The position numbers were made by a program, and so were the translations under genes. The notes beneath the pieces were generated by a model. The model saw nothing but the letters and a program-made list of their open reading frames with translations. It had not been told where the DNA came from and did not search any database. 40,684 nt of DNA from CAZVUW01 sp964629825. GTDB lineage: Bacteria > Actinomycetota > Nitriliruptoria > Euzebyales > Egibacteraceae. The stretch lies in NCBI GenBank assembly GCA_964629825.1, contig CAZVUW010000018.1, positions 1 through 40,684 of the forward strand. Reading direction: 5' to 3'. Shown here one piece after another: positions 26,605-33,824 of this stretch. Position 1 is the first letter of the stretch; the number at the start of each line of letters is the position of its first letter.

Positions 26605-28560
26605 CTAGGGGAGGTGCGCCACCTCGAGCGGCCGGCGCAGCCGGGGCTGGCCGTCGCCGCGGGCCTCGTCGGGGTCGACGGGGCGGGTGTACCGGCTCTG
26701 GCGGGCCCGGGCGCTTCGAGCTCCGTCAGTGCGCGCGGCGTTGCGGCCGTTACGGCCGCTGCGGTTGCGCCGTCCGCGCGCCGGCTGGGAGCCGTTCTCG
26801 CCGGCCTTGCCGCTGCTCTCCGCACGGGCGGGCTGCTGTGCGCCGGACTTGCCGCGGCGGTTGCGGCCCTTGCCCGACTCGGTGGGCTGGGGCTCGGCCG
26901 CGGTCTCGGATCGGCGACCTCCATCGGTCGAGCCGGCGGACGGCGAGCGCTCCGAGGTCGGACGCTCAGGAGTCGGACGGGTCCTGACGCGGGTGCGGGT
27001 GCGCACGCGCGTCGGTCCGCCCACCGCCGGCCGCCCGGTGTCCTGGTCGTGGCGCTTCCCGGTCCCGTCGGCCTGGGCGGCCTCGGTGGCCTCGGGCTGC
27101 TCCGCCGAGGGCTTGGAGGTGCTCTCGGCGCGGGTGCGGACCCGTCGGCGGACGCGCGGGCGCGGCTGCTCCTCCTCTGCCTCCTGCGGCTCCTCGGCGC
27201 GGGGTGCGGGAGCCTCGGCCTTCGCCTTCGCCTTCGCGGCGTCGGCGCTGCGCGGGGCCGCGGAGCGCTTGCGGCGGCGGCGCGCCGCGCCGCCGCGCTG
27301 GCGCTCCTCTGCCTGCTCGCGCTCCTCGACCTCGTCCATCGGCTCGGTGGCGGACTTGCGCCGCTGCTCGCGCGGCGGCAGGTCGAACAGCTCGTCGAGG
27401 ATCGGGGAGGTGGAGAAGACCTCGTGCGTCTCGACCTCGATGCCGAGCGCGCGCTTGATCATGTTGAGGCGCGCCAGCTCGTTCCACACGGCCAGGGTGA
27501 TGGCCACACCCGCGGCACCGGCGCGGCCGGTACGGCCGATGCGGTGCAGATACATCTTCTCGTCGTCCGGGCAGTCGTAGTTGACGACGTGGGTGACGTC
27601 CTCGATGTCGAGGCCGCGGGCTGCGACCTCGGTGGCCACCAGCACGTCGATCTTCCCGGAGCGGAAGCGGTTGAGCGCCTTCTCCCTGGACTCCTGACGC
27701 AGGTCGGAGTGGATGGGAGCGGCGGCGATGCCGCGGCTGCGCAGCTCCTCGGCGAGGATGTCGCACATCCGCTTGGTCCGGCAGAACACCACGCACAGCC
27801 CGCGCTTGGGTGTCTGGAGGATCCGGGCGAGCACCGCGGCCTTGTCCATGCGGTGGCAGCTGAAGAAGTGCTGCTCCGTCTTGGGCGCGATGTGCACCTC
27901 TTCCACGTCGGCGCGGAGGAAGGTGGGCTTGTTCATGTAGCGGCGGGCCAGGGCGACCACCTGTGACGGCATGGTGGCCGAGAACAGCAGGGTCTGGCGG
28001 TCGCTGCGGGTCTGCTCGATCAGCTGCTCGACATCCGGCAGGAAGCCGAGGTCGAGCATCTCGTCGGCCTCGTCCAGCACCAGGCCGGTGACCTGGCTGA
28101 GGTCGAGGGCGCCCCGGCGCACGAGGTCCAGCAGCCGGCCCGGCGTGCCGACCACGACGTGCACGCCCCCGCGGGCGAGCGCGTCGATCTGCGGGTCGAG
28201 CGACTTGCCGCCGTACACGGCCAGCACGCGAACGCCCTTGATCCGGCCGGCTGCCTCGAGGTCGTCGGCGACCTGGATGCACAGCTCGCGGGTCGGGACG
28301 ATGACGAGCACGCTGACGTGGTCGCCGGCGTCGAGATCGACCCGCTGCAGCAGCGGCAGCCCAAAGCCGAGCGTCTTGCCGGTGCCCGTGCGGGCCTGAC
28401 CGATGATGTCGGCCCCGGCGAGCGCCAGGCCGAGCGTCATCTCCTGGATGGGGAACGGGGTGGTGATGCCCTGTGCGGCGAGCGCCTCCACAAGCGCGGG
28501 CTCGAGTCCGAGCTCGGCAAAGGTGGTGGTCTCGCCGAGGGTGGCGGTTGATTCGGTCAT
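26605..28560 (-). CDS. DEAD-box RNA helicase with long disordered basic tail
   Basis: A 651-residue DEAD-box protein. The core (about 1-390) has the Q motif (TTPFPIQEMTL), ARTGTGKT (I), PTRELCIQV (Ia), TPGRLLDL (Ib), DEAD (II), SATMPSQV (III), VATEVAARGLDIEDVTHVVNYD (V) and HRIGRTGRAG (VI). From about residue 395 the rest is low-complexity: Lys/Ala/Glu runs, then repeats rich in R, G, N, S and T (RVRTRTRVRTRP, RGRRNRSGRNGRN). Such tails bind RNA and can drive condensates in other helicases. The leader is about 200 bases and GC-rich, but no cold-shock box is recognised. A TetR gene lies nearby, as around the RhlE gene of mycobacteria. Confidence 0.92.
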   Translation of the reverse strand: MTESTATLGETTTFAELGLEPALVEALAAQGITTPFPIQEMTLGLALAGADIIGQARTGTGKTLGFGLPLLQRVDLDAGDHVSVLVIVPTRELCIQVADDLEAAGRIKGVRVLAVYGGKSLDPQIDALARGGVHVVVGTPGRLLDLVRRGALDLSQVTGLVLDEADEMLDLGFLPDVEQLIEQTRSDRQTLLFSATMPSQVVALARRYMNKPTFLRADVEEVHIAPKTEQHFFSCHRMDKAAVLARILQTPKRGLCVVFCRTKRMCDILAEELRSRGIAAAPIHSDLRQESREKALNRFRSGKIDVLVATEVAARGLDIEDVTHVVNYDCPDDEKMYLHRIGRTGRAGAAGVAITLAVWNELARLNMIKRALGIEVETHEVFSTSPILDELFDLPPREQRRKSATEPMDEVEEREQAEERQRGGAARRRRKRSAAPRSADAAKAKAKAEAPAPRAEEPQEAEEEQPRPRVRRRVRTRAESTSKPSAEQPEATEAAQADGTGKRHDQDTGRPAVGGPTRVRTRTRVRTRPTPERPTSERSPSAGSTDGGRRSETAAEPQPTESGKGRNRRGKSGAQQPARAESSGKAGENGSQPARGRRNRSGRNGRNAARTDGARSARARQSRYTRPVDPDEARGDGQPRLRRPLEVAHLP

Positions 28561-28775
28561 GTCCTCAGTTCTTGATCTGGCGCCGAAGGGGCGCGTTGGG
28601 CCATGCCAGGCCCGTTCGGAAGGCGTGACGCACAGCGGCGCGGACGGAGCGGCGGTCGACAGATGTGCGACCTGGCCGTGCAGGTCCAGCGGGAAGGGCT
28701 CCGCGGCCCGAGGAAGCGGTATGGTCGGCGGTCACGCTGACAATCATCCTACCAGTGCTCTAGGAAGGATCCCGG

Positions 28776-29000
28776 ATGCAATCGGTCAGCCTCGGGGACA
28801 ACGCGCTGGCCAGGCTGCGCGAGATCTTCATCGCTGTCGAGGGCACCTGCGAGGCGTGGACCGACGAGGAGATCGTCACACGCATGTTGATCCGCGGGGC
28901 GATGGAGTACGCCAAGTCCTCCGGTGCGGAGTGGTCGCAGGTCCAGGAGCTGGCCGGCATGCTGCGCAGCGAGGTGCGCGCGGGCGGCAGCGCCGCCTAA
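28776..29000 (+). CDS. Small protein of unknown function (74 aa)
   Basis: 74 residues starting MQSVSLGDNALARLREIFIAV, with TDEEIVTRMLIRGAMEYAKSSGAEW, predicted all-helical. GGAAGGA lies 6 bases before the ATG, a strong start. No recognised family; it is not the DUF3107 protein often found in this neighbourhood of other actinobacteria. Its last 4 bases overlap the end of the convergent TetR gene. It is divergent from the DEAD-box helicase with 215 bases between, where I see no clear motif. Confidence 0.65.
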   Translation: MQSVSLGDNALARLREIFIAVEGTCEAWTDEEIVTRMLIRGAMEYAKSSGAEWSQVQELAGMLRSEVRAGGSAA

Positions 29001-29713
29001 GCCGATCGTCCGACCCCGCGCCCGACCGGTCGTACGAGCGCCTCGTCCTCCTCGTGCCGGCCCTGCTGGTCCGGCCCGAACGAGCCGAGGCCGCGCCACA
29101 CCAGCCGTGAGAGCAGCTGGACGGCCTCGTCGCGGTCCATCGCCGGGTGCTCGATCCACCAGCGGGCGCCCTCCATGGCCAGCCCCTGAACGGCGGAGGC
29201 GAGGAACTGCGCCGCGTCGTCCGACAGCCCGGCGTCGGTGGCGATCAGGTTGCCGACCGTCGCGGCCAGCCGCCGCGTGGAGCCCTCGACCTCGGCGCGG
29301 ACGGCGTCGTCGGCCAGCTCGCCTGCGCCGACCAGAACCTGGAAGCGCCGGTTGTGCACGACGTCGAAGAAGGCCCCGATCGCCCCGGCGATGCGCTCGC
29401 GGTTGTCGGCGGTGCCCTCCAGGGCCGAGCGCACGACCCGCTCCATCTCGGCCAGCGCAGCTCGGATCACGGCCAGGTACAGCGCGCGCTTCGAGGGGAA
29501 GTGCTGGTAGAGGACCGGCTTGCTGACGCCCGCGCCCTCGGCCAGCTGCTCCATCGACAGCCCGTGGTAGCCGTGCGTGCCGAACATGTCGCCAGCGACC
29601 TCGAGCAGCTGCTCCCGGCGCTCGGGCCCGCTCAGGCGGGCGCGCGCGTCACCCCAGCGGCGGCCTGGGTCCGCCTGCTGGTCGGCAGCGTCTGGGCTGG
29701 CGTTCGAGGACAT
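28997..29713 (-). CDS. TetR-family transcriptional regulator
   Basis: A 238-residue TetR protein. The N-terminal HTH is clear (RREQLLEVAGDMFGTHGYHGLSMEQLAEGAGVSKPVLYQHFPSKRALYLAVI); the helical ligand domain follows, and the C-terminal 25 residues are charged and non-conserved. The ligand is unknown. The ATG directly abuts a perfect inverted repeat (29714-29733) that contains a TACTCT -10 element, so the message is probably leaderless and the protein probably represses itself. It sits downstream of clpS and DUF2017 on the same strand. Confidence 0.9.
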   Translation of the reverse strand: MSSNASPDAADQQADPGRRWGDARARLSGPERREQLLEVAGDMFGTHGYHGLSMEQLAEGAGVSKPVLYQHFPSKRALYLAVIRAALAEMERVVRSALEGTADNRERIAGAIGAFFDVVHNRRFQVLVGAGELADDAVRAEVEGSTRRLAATVGNLIATDAGLSDDAAQFLASAVQGLAMEGARWWIEHPAMDRDEAVQLLSRLVWRGLGSFGPDQQGRHEEDEALVRPVGRGVGRSA

Positions 29714-29733
29714 GGGTTACCCAAGAGTAACCC
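29714..29733. promoter_or_regulatory. TetR autoregulatory operator and -10 element
   Basis: GGGTTAC (29714-29720) and GTAACCC (29727-29733) form a perfect 7-6-7 palindrome touching the tetR ATG. On the minus strand TACTCT (29724-29729) lies inside it, 10 bases before the ATG. Repressor binding would cover the promoter and the leaderless 5' end. Confidence 0.6.
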
Positions 29734-29757
29734 AGGCGCCGGGCGGACCGCGGTCGG

Positions 29758-30258
29758 CTAGAGCGAGCCCATCATCGCCGTGACCAGGCTCTCCTCGAGC
29801 CATCCCAGGTACCACAGCAGGACGCTGGCGGGGTCCGACGCGTCCGGCTCGCCATCCCAGTGGGACTCGTCGGTGATGCCGAGCGCGGCGCCGAGCAGCA
29901 GCCGCGTGTCGTTGACGACGGCCAGCCAGGCCGAGGCCTCGTCCGGGTCGAGGTCGAGCTTCACCTTGCCGCGGGGTGGCAGCGGCCGCTGGAGCGTGCT
30001 CTCGAAGAGGTCCAGCTGATCGAGCCGCCCCTGGACCAGCTCGTCCGAGACCAGCCGCCGGTACTCGGCGTCGAGCTCGTCATCGTCGTAGGCGCGCGGG
30101 AACAGGCGTGACCGCACGGCCTCAGCGAGGTCTGTGTTCGCGCTGCCGTCGATGACGGCGCGCAGCTGCGCCGGCAGGGCCGCCAGGGCGGCGTGCTCCC
30201 TGCGCGTCAGCGTGACCCGAAGCCCGCCGCCGGGCAGAAGCCGGACGGCTCCGGTCAT
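29758..30258 (-). CDS. DUF2017-family protein
   Basis: 166 residues (MTGAVRLLPGGGLRVTLTRREHAALAALPAQL, PRAYDDDELDAEYRRLVSDEL, WLAVVNDTRLLLGAALGI, LLWYLGWLEESLV) matching the actinobacterial DUF2017 family, which is commonly encoded directly after clpS. Function unknown; the linkage suggests a part in ClpS/ClpC-dependent proteolysis. The ATG overlaps the clpS stop by one base (TGATG), so translation is coupled. Confidence 0.83.
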   Translation of the reverse strand: MTGAVRLLPGGGLRVTLTRREHAALAALPAQLRAVIDGSANTDLAEAVRSRLFPRAYDDDELDAEYRRLVSDELVQGRLDQLDLFESTLQRPLPPRGKVKLDLDPDEASAWLAVVNDTRLLLGAALGITDESHWDGEPDASDPASVLLWYLGWLEESLVTAMMGSL

Positions 30259-30557
30259 CAGTCCCTCGAGAGGGTGGCCTGGAGCCCGTGGGCGTGGAGC
30301 CGGGCCACGTCGTGCTCGCTCTTCTCGCGTGGTCCGCTGGCGACCACGGCCTTGCCCTCGTTGTGCACCTGAAGCATCAGGCGGTTGGCCGTGACCTCGT
30401 CATGTCCGAAGAGCTTGCGCAGCACGAACACGACGTAGGACATCAGGGTCACGGGGTCGTTCCAGACGATCACGTTCCACGGGCGGTCGCGCTCGTCGCG
30501 CTCCTTCCCCGTGGGTTCGCTGGTCCGCTGCGGGACGATCACGGGCGCGCTCGACAT
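30258..30557 (-). CDS. clpS: ATP-dependent Clp protease adaptor ClpS
   Basis: A 99-residue ClpS: disordered N-terminus, then WNVIVWNDPVTLMSYVVFVLRKLFGHDEVTANRLMLQVHNEGKAVVASG and a C-terminal HDVARLHAHGL. The ND-P and MSYV motifs that hold N-degron residues are present. It delivers N-end-rule substrates to the Clp ATPase. TAGTCT on the minus strand (30567-30572) lies 9 bases before the ATG, so the message may be leaderless, although TGGAG 4 bases upstream could also act as a ribosome site. It leads clpS-DUF2017, with tetR following 44 bases later. Confidence 0.93.
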   Translation of the reverse strand: MSSAPVIVPQRTSEPTGKERDERDRPWNVIVWNDPVTLMSYVVFVLRKLFGHDEVTANRLMLQVHNEGKAVVASGPREKSEHDVARLHAHGLQATLSRD

Positions 30558-30621
30558 GGTGCTCCAAGACTACCGACTCCGTGCGCGTAGCCTGGCCGAT
30601 CGCAGAGCGAGGAGGAGCGAC

Positions 30622-31416
30622 GTGAGCGACCAGCCGAGGTTGTGGGAGCCCGTCCGCCCGTTCAGCCGGGCGCTGGTGGTTGTGGCCCACCCCGACGACG
30701 CCGAGTTCGGGGCCGGAGGAACGGTCGCGCGCCTGGTCGAGATGGGCACGCAGGTGAGCTACCTGGTCCTGACCGACGGGGCCAGCGGCTCCGCCGATCC
30801 GGCGATGACGCGGGAGCGGCTGGCCGCGCTGCGCCAGGAGGAGCAGCGCGACGCCTGCCGCGAGCTCGGGGTGGAGGACGTGACCTTCCTGGGGCACGCC
30901 GACGGCTACCTGGAGCCGAGCATCGCGCTGCGCCGGCAGGTCGCCGCCGAGATCCGCCGGCACCGCCCGGAGCTGGTGATCTCGCTGAACCCGGACGTGC
31001 GCTGGTCGTCGTGGGGCTACATCAACCACCCCGACCACCGGGTCTGCGGAGATGCGGTGCTGCACGCGATCAACCCCGCGGCCTCGACTCGGCTGTGGGA
31101 CCTGACGCTGATCGACGAGGGCCTGGAGCCCTGGGACGTCTCCGAGCTGTGGCTCAGCGGGTTCGGCGAGGGGACGCACCTGGTGGATGTCAGCGGCACG
31201 TTCGACCGCAAGCTCGCCGCCCTGCGGCAGCACCGCAGCCAGCTGCTGGACTGGGATCCCGAGCCGCGGATGCGCGAGGTGTCCTCGGCGCTCGGCGGCG
31301 CCGTCGGGGTGCAGCTCGCGGAGGCGTTCACCGCGCTCGTGTTCCGAGCCCTGACGGAGGATGGCTCGGTGCCGGTCTACAGCAAGCCCCCGACCAACCC
31401 GCCGCCGGCGCGCTGA
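30622..31416 (+). CDS. PIG-L/LmbE-family deacetylase
   Basis: A 264-residue zinc-dependent deacetylase-fold protein. The N-terminal ligand motif AHPDDAEFGAGGT and the later NHPDHRVCGDAVLHAINP are intact. Relatives deacetylate N-acetylglucosaminyl lipids or mycothiol precursors (MshB) or cleave mycothiol conjugates (Mca); which applies here cannot be told. GTG 30622 follows GGAGGAG by 4 bases. It is divergent from clpS with 64 bases between starts; TAGCCT at 30588-30593 is a possible -10. Confidence 0.9.
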   Translation: MSDQPRLWEPVRPFSRALVVVAHPDDAEFGAGGTVARLVEMGTQVSYLVLTDGASGSADPAMTRERLAALRQEEQRDACRELGVEDVTFLGHADGYLEPSIALRRQVAAEIRRHRPELVISLNPDVRWSSWGYINHPDHRVCGDAVLHAINPAASTRLWDLTLIDEGLEPWDVSELWLSGFGEGTHLVDVSGTFDRKLAALRQHRSQLLDWDPEPRMREVSSALGGAVGVQLAEAFTALVFRALTEDGSVPVYSKPPTNPPPAR

Positions 31417-31472
31417 GGGGCCGCCGCGCGGGCGCGGGTGGCGGGCAGGGGGCGCCAGGTGCGGCCGCGCGG

Positions 31473-32255
31473 CTATGAGCGGCGGCGCAGCAGGCGTCGC
31501 CACCACGGGCGCGCCTGGGCCTCTGCCGCCACCCACCACGGGGTGTCGCTGTCCGCCCGGCCTGGGTCAGCCTGCTCGACGGCGACCTCCGCGGCATCCG
31601 GGGCCGGCGTGGGGTCCGCAGGAGCGGCGAGCGGAGCCACCGAGTCGAGGGCTGGTAGCGGTTCGGTTTCGGCTGCTGCGGGAGTGGACGGCGTGACGGC
31701 TGCAGGGGCCGGCTCGTCCCACGCGGCCTCCCAGCCCTCATCGTCCCAGGTGATGTCACCCCACCCGGAGGCGTCCCACTCCACGGTGTCGTCCGCGGCG
31801 GTGCTGGCCCACTCGGCCGTTTCGTCTTGGGGCGCGGGCGCCTGCTCCTGCGCCGGCGGGGGAGGCGGCGGGAGGGGCAGGGCGTCGTCGAAGTCGGCGA
31901 AGGCGTCCGCCGGCGCCCTCGGAGTCGGGGCGCTGGCGAGGTCATCGGGGCGCGGCGCTGCGGACGGCTCGGCGGCGCCGGAGGCGCTCCACAGCTCCGC
32001 CAGAGATACGTCGGGGTGAACCACGTGACGCGGGCTCGCGGTCTGCTCCGCCGCGGCGACCCGCGTGGGATCATCGGCGTAGCGCAGCGCCTGCGAGGGC
32101 GACATTGACACCGCCGCGCCCGCGCGCGTCACGCGCTGCGGGTAGACGGTGATGCCCCGCTCCGTAGGGGCGCTGGCGTCGAGGCCGCCGAGGAGATCCT
32201 CGAGGGCGTCGATGTGGCCGGCGGCGCTGTCCTGGGCTGAGATCCTGTCGTCCAT
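31473..32255 (-). CDS. Acidic Pro/Ala/Trp-rich protein with W/R-rich C-terminus, unrecognised
   Basis: 260 residues with no recognised domain. Residues 1-100 are ordinary (DDRISAQDSAAGHIDALEDLLGGL); the middle is Pro/Ala rich with a poly-Pro run; about 130-190 is strongly acidic with regularly spaced Trp (DDTVEWDASGWGDITWDDEGWEAAWDE); the C-terminus WWVAAEAQARPWWRRLLRRRS is Trp/Arg rich and could bind membrane or nucleic acid. ATG 32255 is chosen because sequence upstream of it loses the GC-rich third-position pattern. The upstream region holds a 5-bp hairpin (32259-32273), direct repeats and palindromes. Confidence 0.6.
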   Translation of the reverse strand: MDDRISAQDSAAGHIDALEDLLGGLDASAPTERGITVYPQRVTRAGAAVSMSPSQALRYADDPTRVAAAEQTASPRHVVHPDVSLAELWSASGAAEPSAAPRPDDLASAPTPRAPADAFADFDDALPLPPPPPPAQEQAPAPQDETAEWASTAADDTVEWDASGWGDITWDDEGWEAAWDEPAPAAVTPSTPAAAETEPLPALDSVAPLAAPADPTPAPDAAEVAVEQADPGRADSDTPWWVAAEAQARPWWRRLLRRRS

Positions 32256-32291
32256 CAGGGGTCTTATCGACCCGCAGGGGCCAATACTTGA

Positions 32292-32321
32292 CCGGCTGAT
32301 CGTTCCTGGCCCGGCTGATCG
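32292..32321. repeat. Direct repeat CCGGCTGATCG x2
   Basis: CCGGCTGATCG occurs at 32292-32302 and 32311-32321, 19 bases apart, between the divergent acidic-protein gene and fxsA. A tandem binding site is possible; the spacing is close to two helical turns. Confidence 0.45.
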
Positions 32322-32335
32322 GGGCGACGGCCCAT

Positions 32336-32379
32336 CCAAGATGTTGTTCTTGGCTCGAATGTGCGTCTGGGACAACATC
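32336..32379. promoter_or_regulatory. Overlapping palindromes upstream of fxsA
   Basis: CCAAGA (32336-32341) and TCTTGG (32348-32353) form a 6-6-6 palindrome. It overlaps a second inverted repeat, GATGTTGT (32340-32347) with ACAACATC (32372-32379). The two hairpins cannot form together. The stretch is less GC-rich than its surroundings. Operator or attenuator is possible. Confidence 0.4.
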
Positions 32380-32495
32380 GGGCGGCCGCATGGGTGCCGC
32401 GTGGCTGCGGCGACGCCCGGCGCGATACCGGCGCGCGACGGGCAGGCGAGAGGGTGTCGCGTGCGAGCGGGGTCCCCGTGCGGCAGGATCGGCCC

Positions 32496-32993
32496 ATGCC
32501 CGCTGTCCTGGTGCTGCTCTTCCTCGGCTTCCCCGTGCTCGAGCTGTACGTCGTGCTCCAGGCGAGCCGGCTGATCGGGGGCTGGGAGACCATCGGGGCG
32601 CTGCTGGCCCTGTCGATCGCCGGTGCGTGGCTGGTCAAGCGCGAGGGCCTTCGGGCCTGGCTCCGCTTCCGCGAGGCGCTGGCCGCACCCCGCATCCCCA
32701 CGCGCGAGGTGATCGACGGCGCCGTCATCCTCCTAGCGGGCGCTCTCCTGCTGGCACCGGGGTTCGTCAGCGACGCGCTGGGGCTGCTGCTCCTGCTGCC
32801 GCCCACGCGCGCCCTGCTGGTGCGGATCCTGCGCGGCCGCGTTCAGGCCTCCATCGGGCTCGGCGGGACGGCCTGGCCACGGATGGGCCCGCGCGCCGGT
32901 CGCGGCGACAGCGTCGACATCGAGGTCGAGGTCGTCGAGGTGCGGCGCAACGAGCCGCCGGAGAGCGAGGCGCTTGGACCCGGTGGGCCCTAG
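32496..32993 (+). CDS. FxsA-family membrane protein
   Basis: A 165-residue membrane protein of the FxsA family: LVLLFLGFPVLELYVVLQASRLIGGWETIGALLALSIAGAWLVKREG, then REVIDGAVILLAGALLLAPGFVSDALGLLLLLPPTR, giving three or four membrane helices and an acidic, polar C-terminal tail (DSVDIEVEVVEV). In E. coli FxsA affects F-plasmid exclusion of phage T7; the general role is unknown. ATG 32496 has AGGA 8 bases upstream and begins directly with the first helix. Confidence 0.85.
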   Translation: MPAVLVLLFLGFPVLELYVVLQASRLIGGWETIGALLALSIAGAWLVKREGLRAWLRFREALAAPRIPTREVIDGAVILLAGALLLAPGFVSDALGLLLLLPPTRALLVRILRGRVQASIGLGGTAWPRMGPRAGRGDSVDIEVEVVEVRRNEPPESEALGPGGP

Positions 32994-33020
32994 GACCGAA
33001 ACCCTGCCAGGAGCTCTTTC

Positions 33021-33824
33021 ATGACCACGTCGGCGGCCTTCTTCGACCTCGACCGGACCCTGATGTCCGGCTCGAGCGCCTTCTACTTCGCCAAGGCGGT
33101 CTACGCCGAGGGGCTGCTGCCCCTGCACCGCCTGACCCGCGACGCCATCTCAACCCTGACGTTCAAGCTCTTCGGAGCCTCGGATGAGAAGTCCCAGGCC
33201 ACCCGCGATCGCATCCTGTCCGCCGTCGCCGGTCAGCAGGCGGAGCAGCTGCGGCGGCTGGCGCCGAGCGTCGTCGAAGACCTCCTGCCCCGCATCCGTC
33301 CGGAGGCCCAGGCGCTGCTGGACATGCACGAACAGGCGGGTCGGGACGTCTATATCATCTCGGCGAGCCCCGTGGAGATCGTCGGCGAGCTCGCGCGGGC
33401 GCTGGAGATCACGGGCGGCATCGGCACCGAGAGCGAGATCGTCGACGGCGTCTACACCGGGCGCCTCGCGGCTCCCTTCTGCTACGGCGAGGGCAAGGCG
33501 GAGCACATCCGCAAGCTGGCGGCGGAGCACGGCTACGACCTGCAGCAGTGCTACGCCTACTCGGACTCGGCCAGCGACCTGCCGATGATGCAGATCGTCG
33601 GCAACCCAATCGCGGTCAACCCCGACCGCTCGATGATGGCGGTCGCGCACCGGCGTGGATGGCCGGTGGTCGAGTTCGATCGCGAGCGCAAGGCGATCAT
33701 CCGGCTCGCCTTCGCAGGGACCGGGGCGGCCACGGCGGGGATGACCGGCTATCTGCTCGGGCGGCGTCACGGGCTGCGGCGGGGGCTCGAACGTAGCGCC
33801 CGCGGCCGCCGGGGGGTGCGCTAG
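33021..33824 (+). CDS. HAD-IB family phosphatase with C-terminal membrane helix
   Basis: A 267-residue haloacid-dehalogenase subclass IB protein. Motif I is FFDLDRTLMSGSS, motif II IISASPVEIVGEL, motif III near GEGKAEHI and motif IV YAYSDSASDLPMMQIVGNPIAVNPD. Members act on phosphoserine or lysophospholipid phosphates. A hydrophobic segment near the C-terminus (LAFAGTGAATAGMTGYLLG) and a basic end (RRHGLRRGLERSARGRR) suggest membrane attachment. The start has CAGGAG upstream. The stop is immediately followed by the TTG of the Fic-like gene, so the two are probably made together. Confidence 0.88.
   Translation: MTTSAAFFDLDRTLMSGSSAFYFAKAVYAEGLLPLHRLTRDAISTLTFKLFGASDEKSQATRDRILSAVAGQQAEQLRRLAPSVVEDLLPRIRPEAQALLDMHEQAGRDVYIISASPVEIVGELARALEITGGIGTESEIVDGVYTGRLAAPFCYGEGKAEHIRKLAAEHGYDLQQCYAYSDSASDLPMMQIVGNPIAVNPDRSMMAVAHRRGWPVVEFDRERKAIIRLAFAGTGAATAGMTGYLLGRRHGLRRGLERSARGRRGVR

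Noticed and set aside
26092..27966. 624-codon plus-strand frame across IMPase and helicase
   Set aside because: Ala/Gly/Leu/Arg-only sequence without domains, antisense to the helicase tail.
25241..27966. CRISPR, insertion sequence or prophage traces
   Set aside because: Repeated bases in the helicase tail region are low-complexity codons; no spaced repeats, transposase or integrase occur anywhere in the window.
28561..28775. Cold-shock leader of the DEAD-box helicase
   Set aside because: The 215-base gap has small GC-rich stems but no cold-shock box or convincing promoter pair.
32256..32378. Upstream ATG 32378 for the acidic protein
   Set aside because: The added 41 residues have non-coding base use and run through the palindromes.
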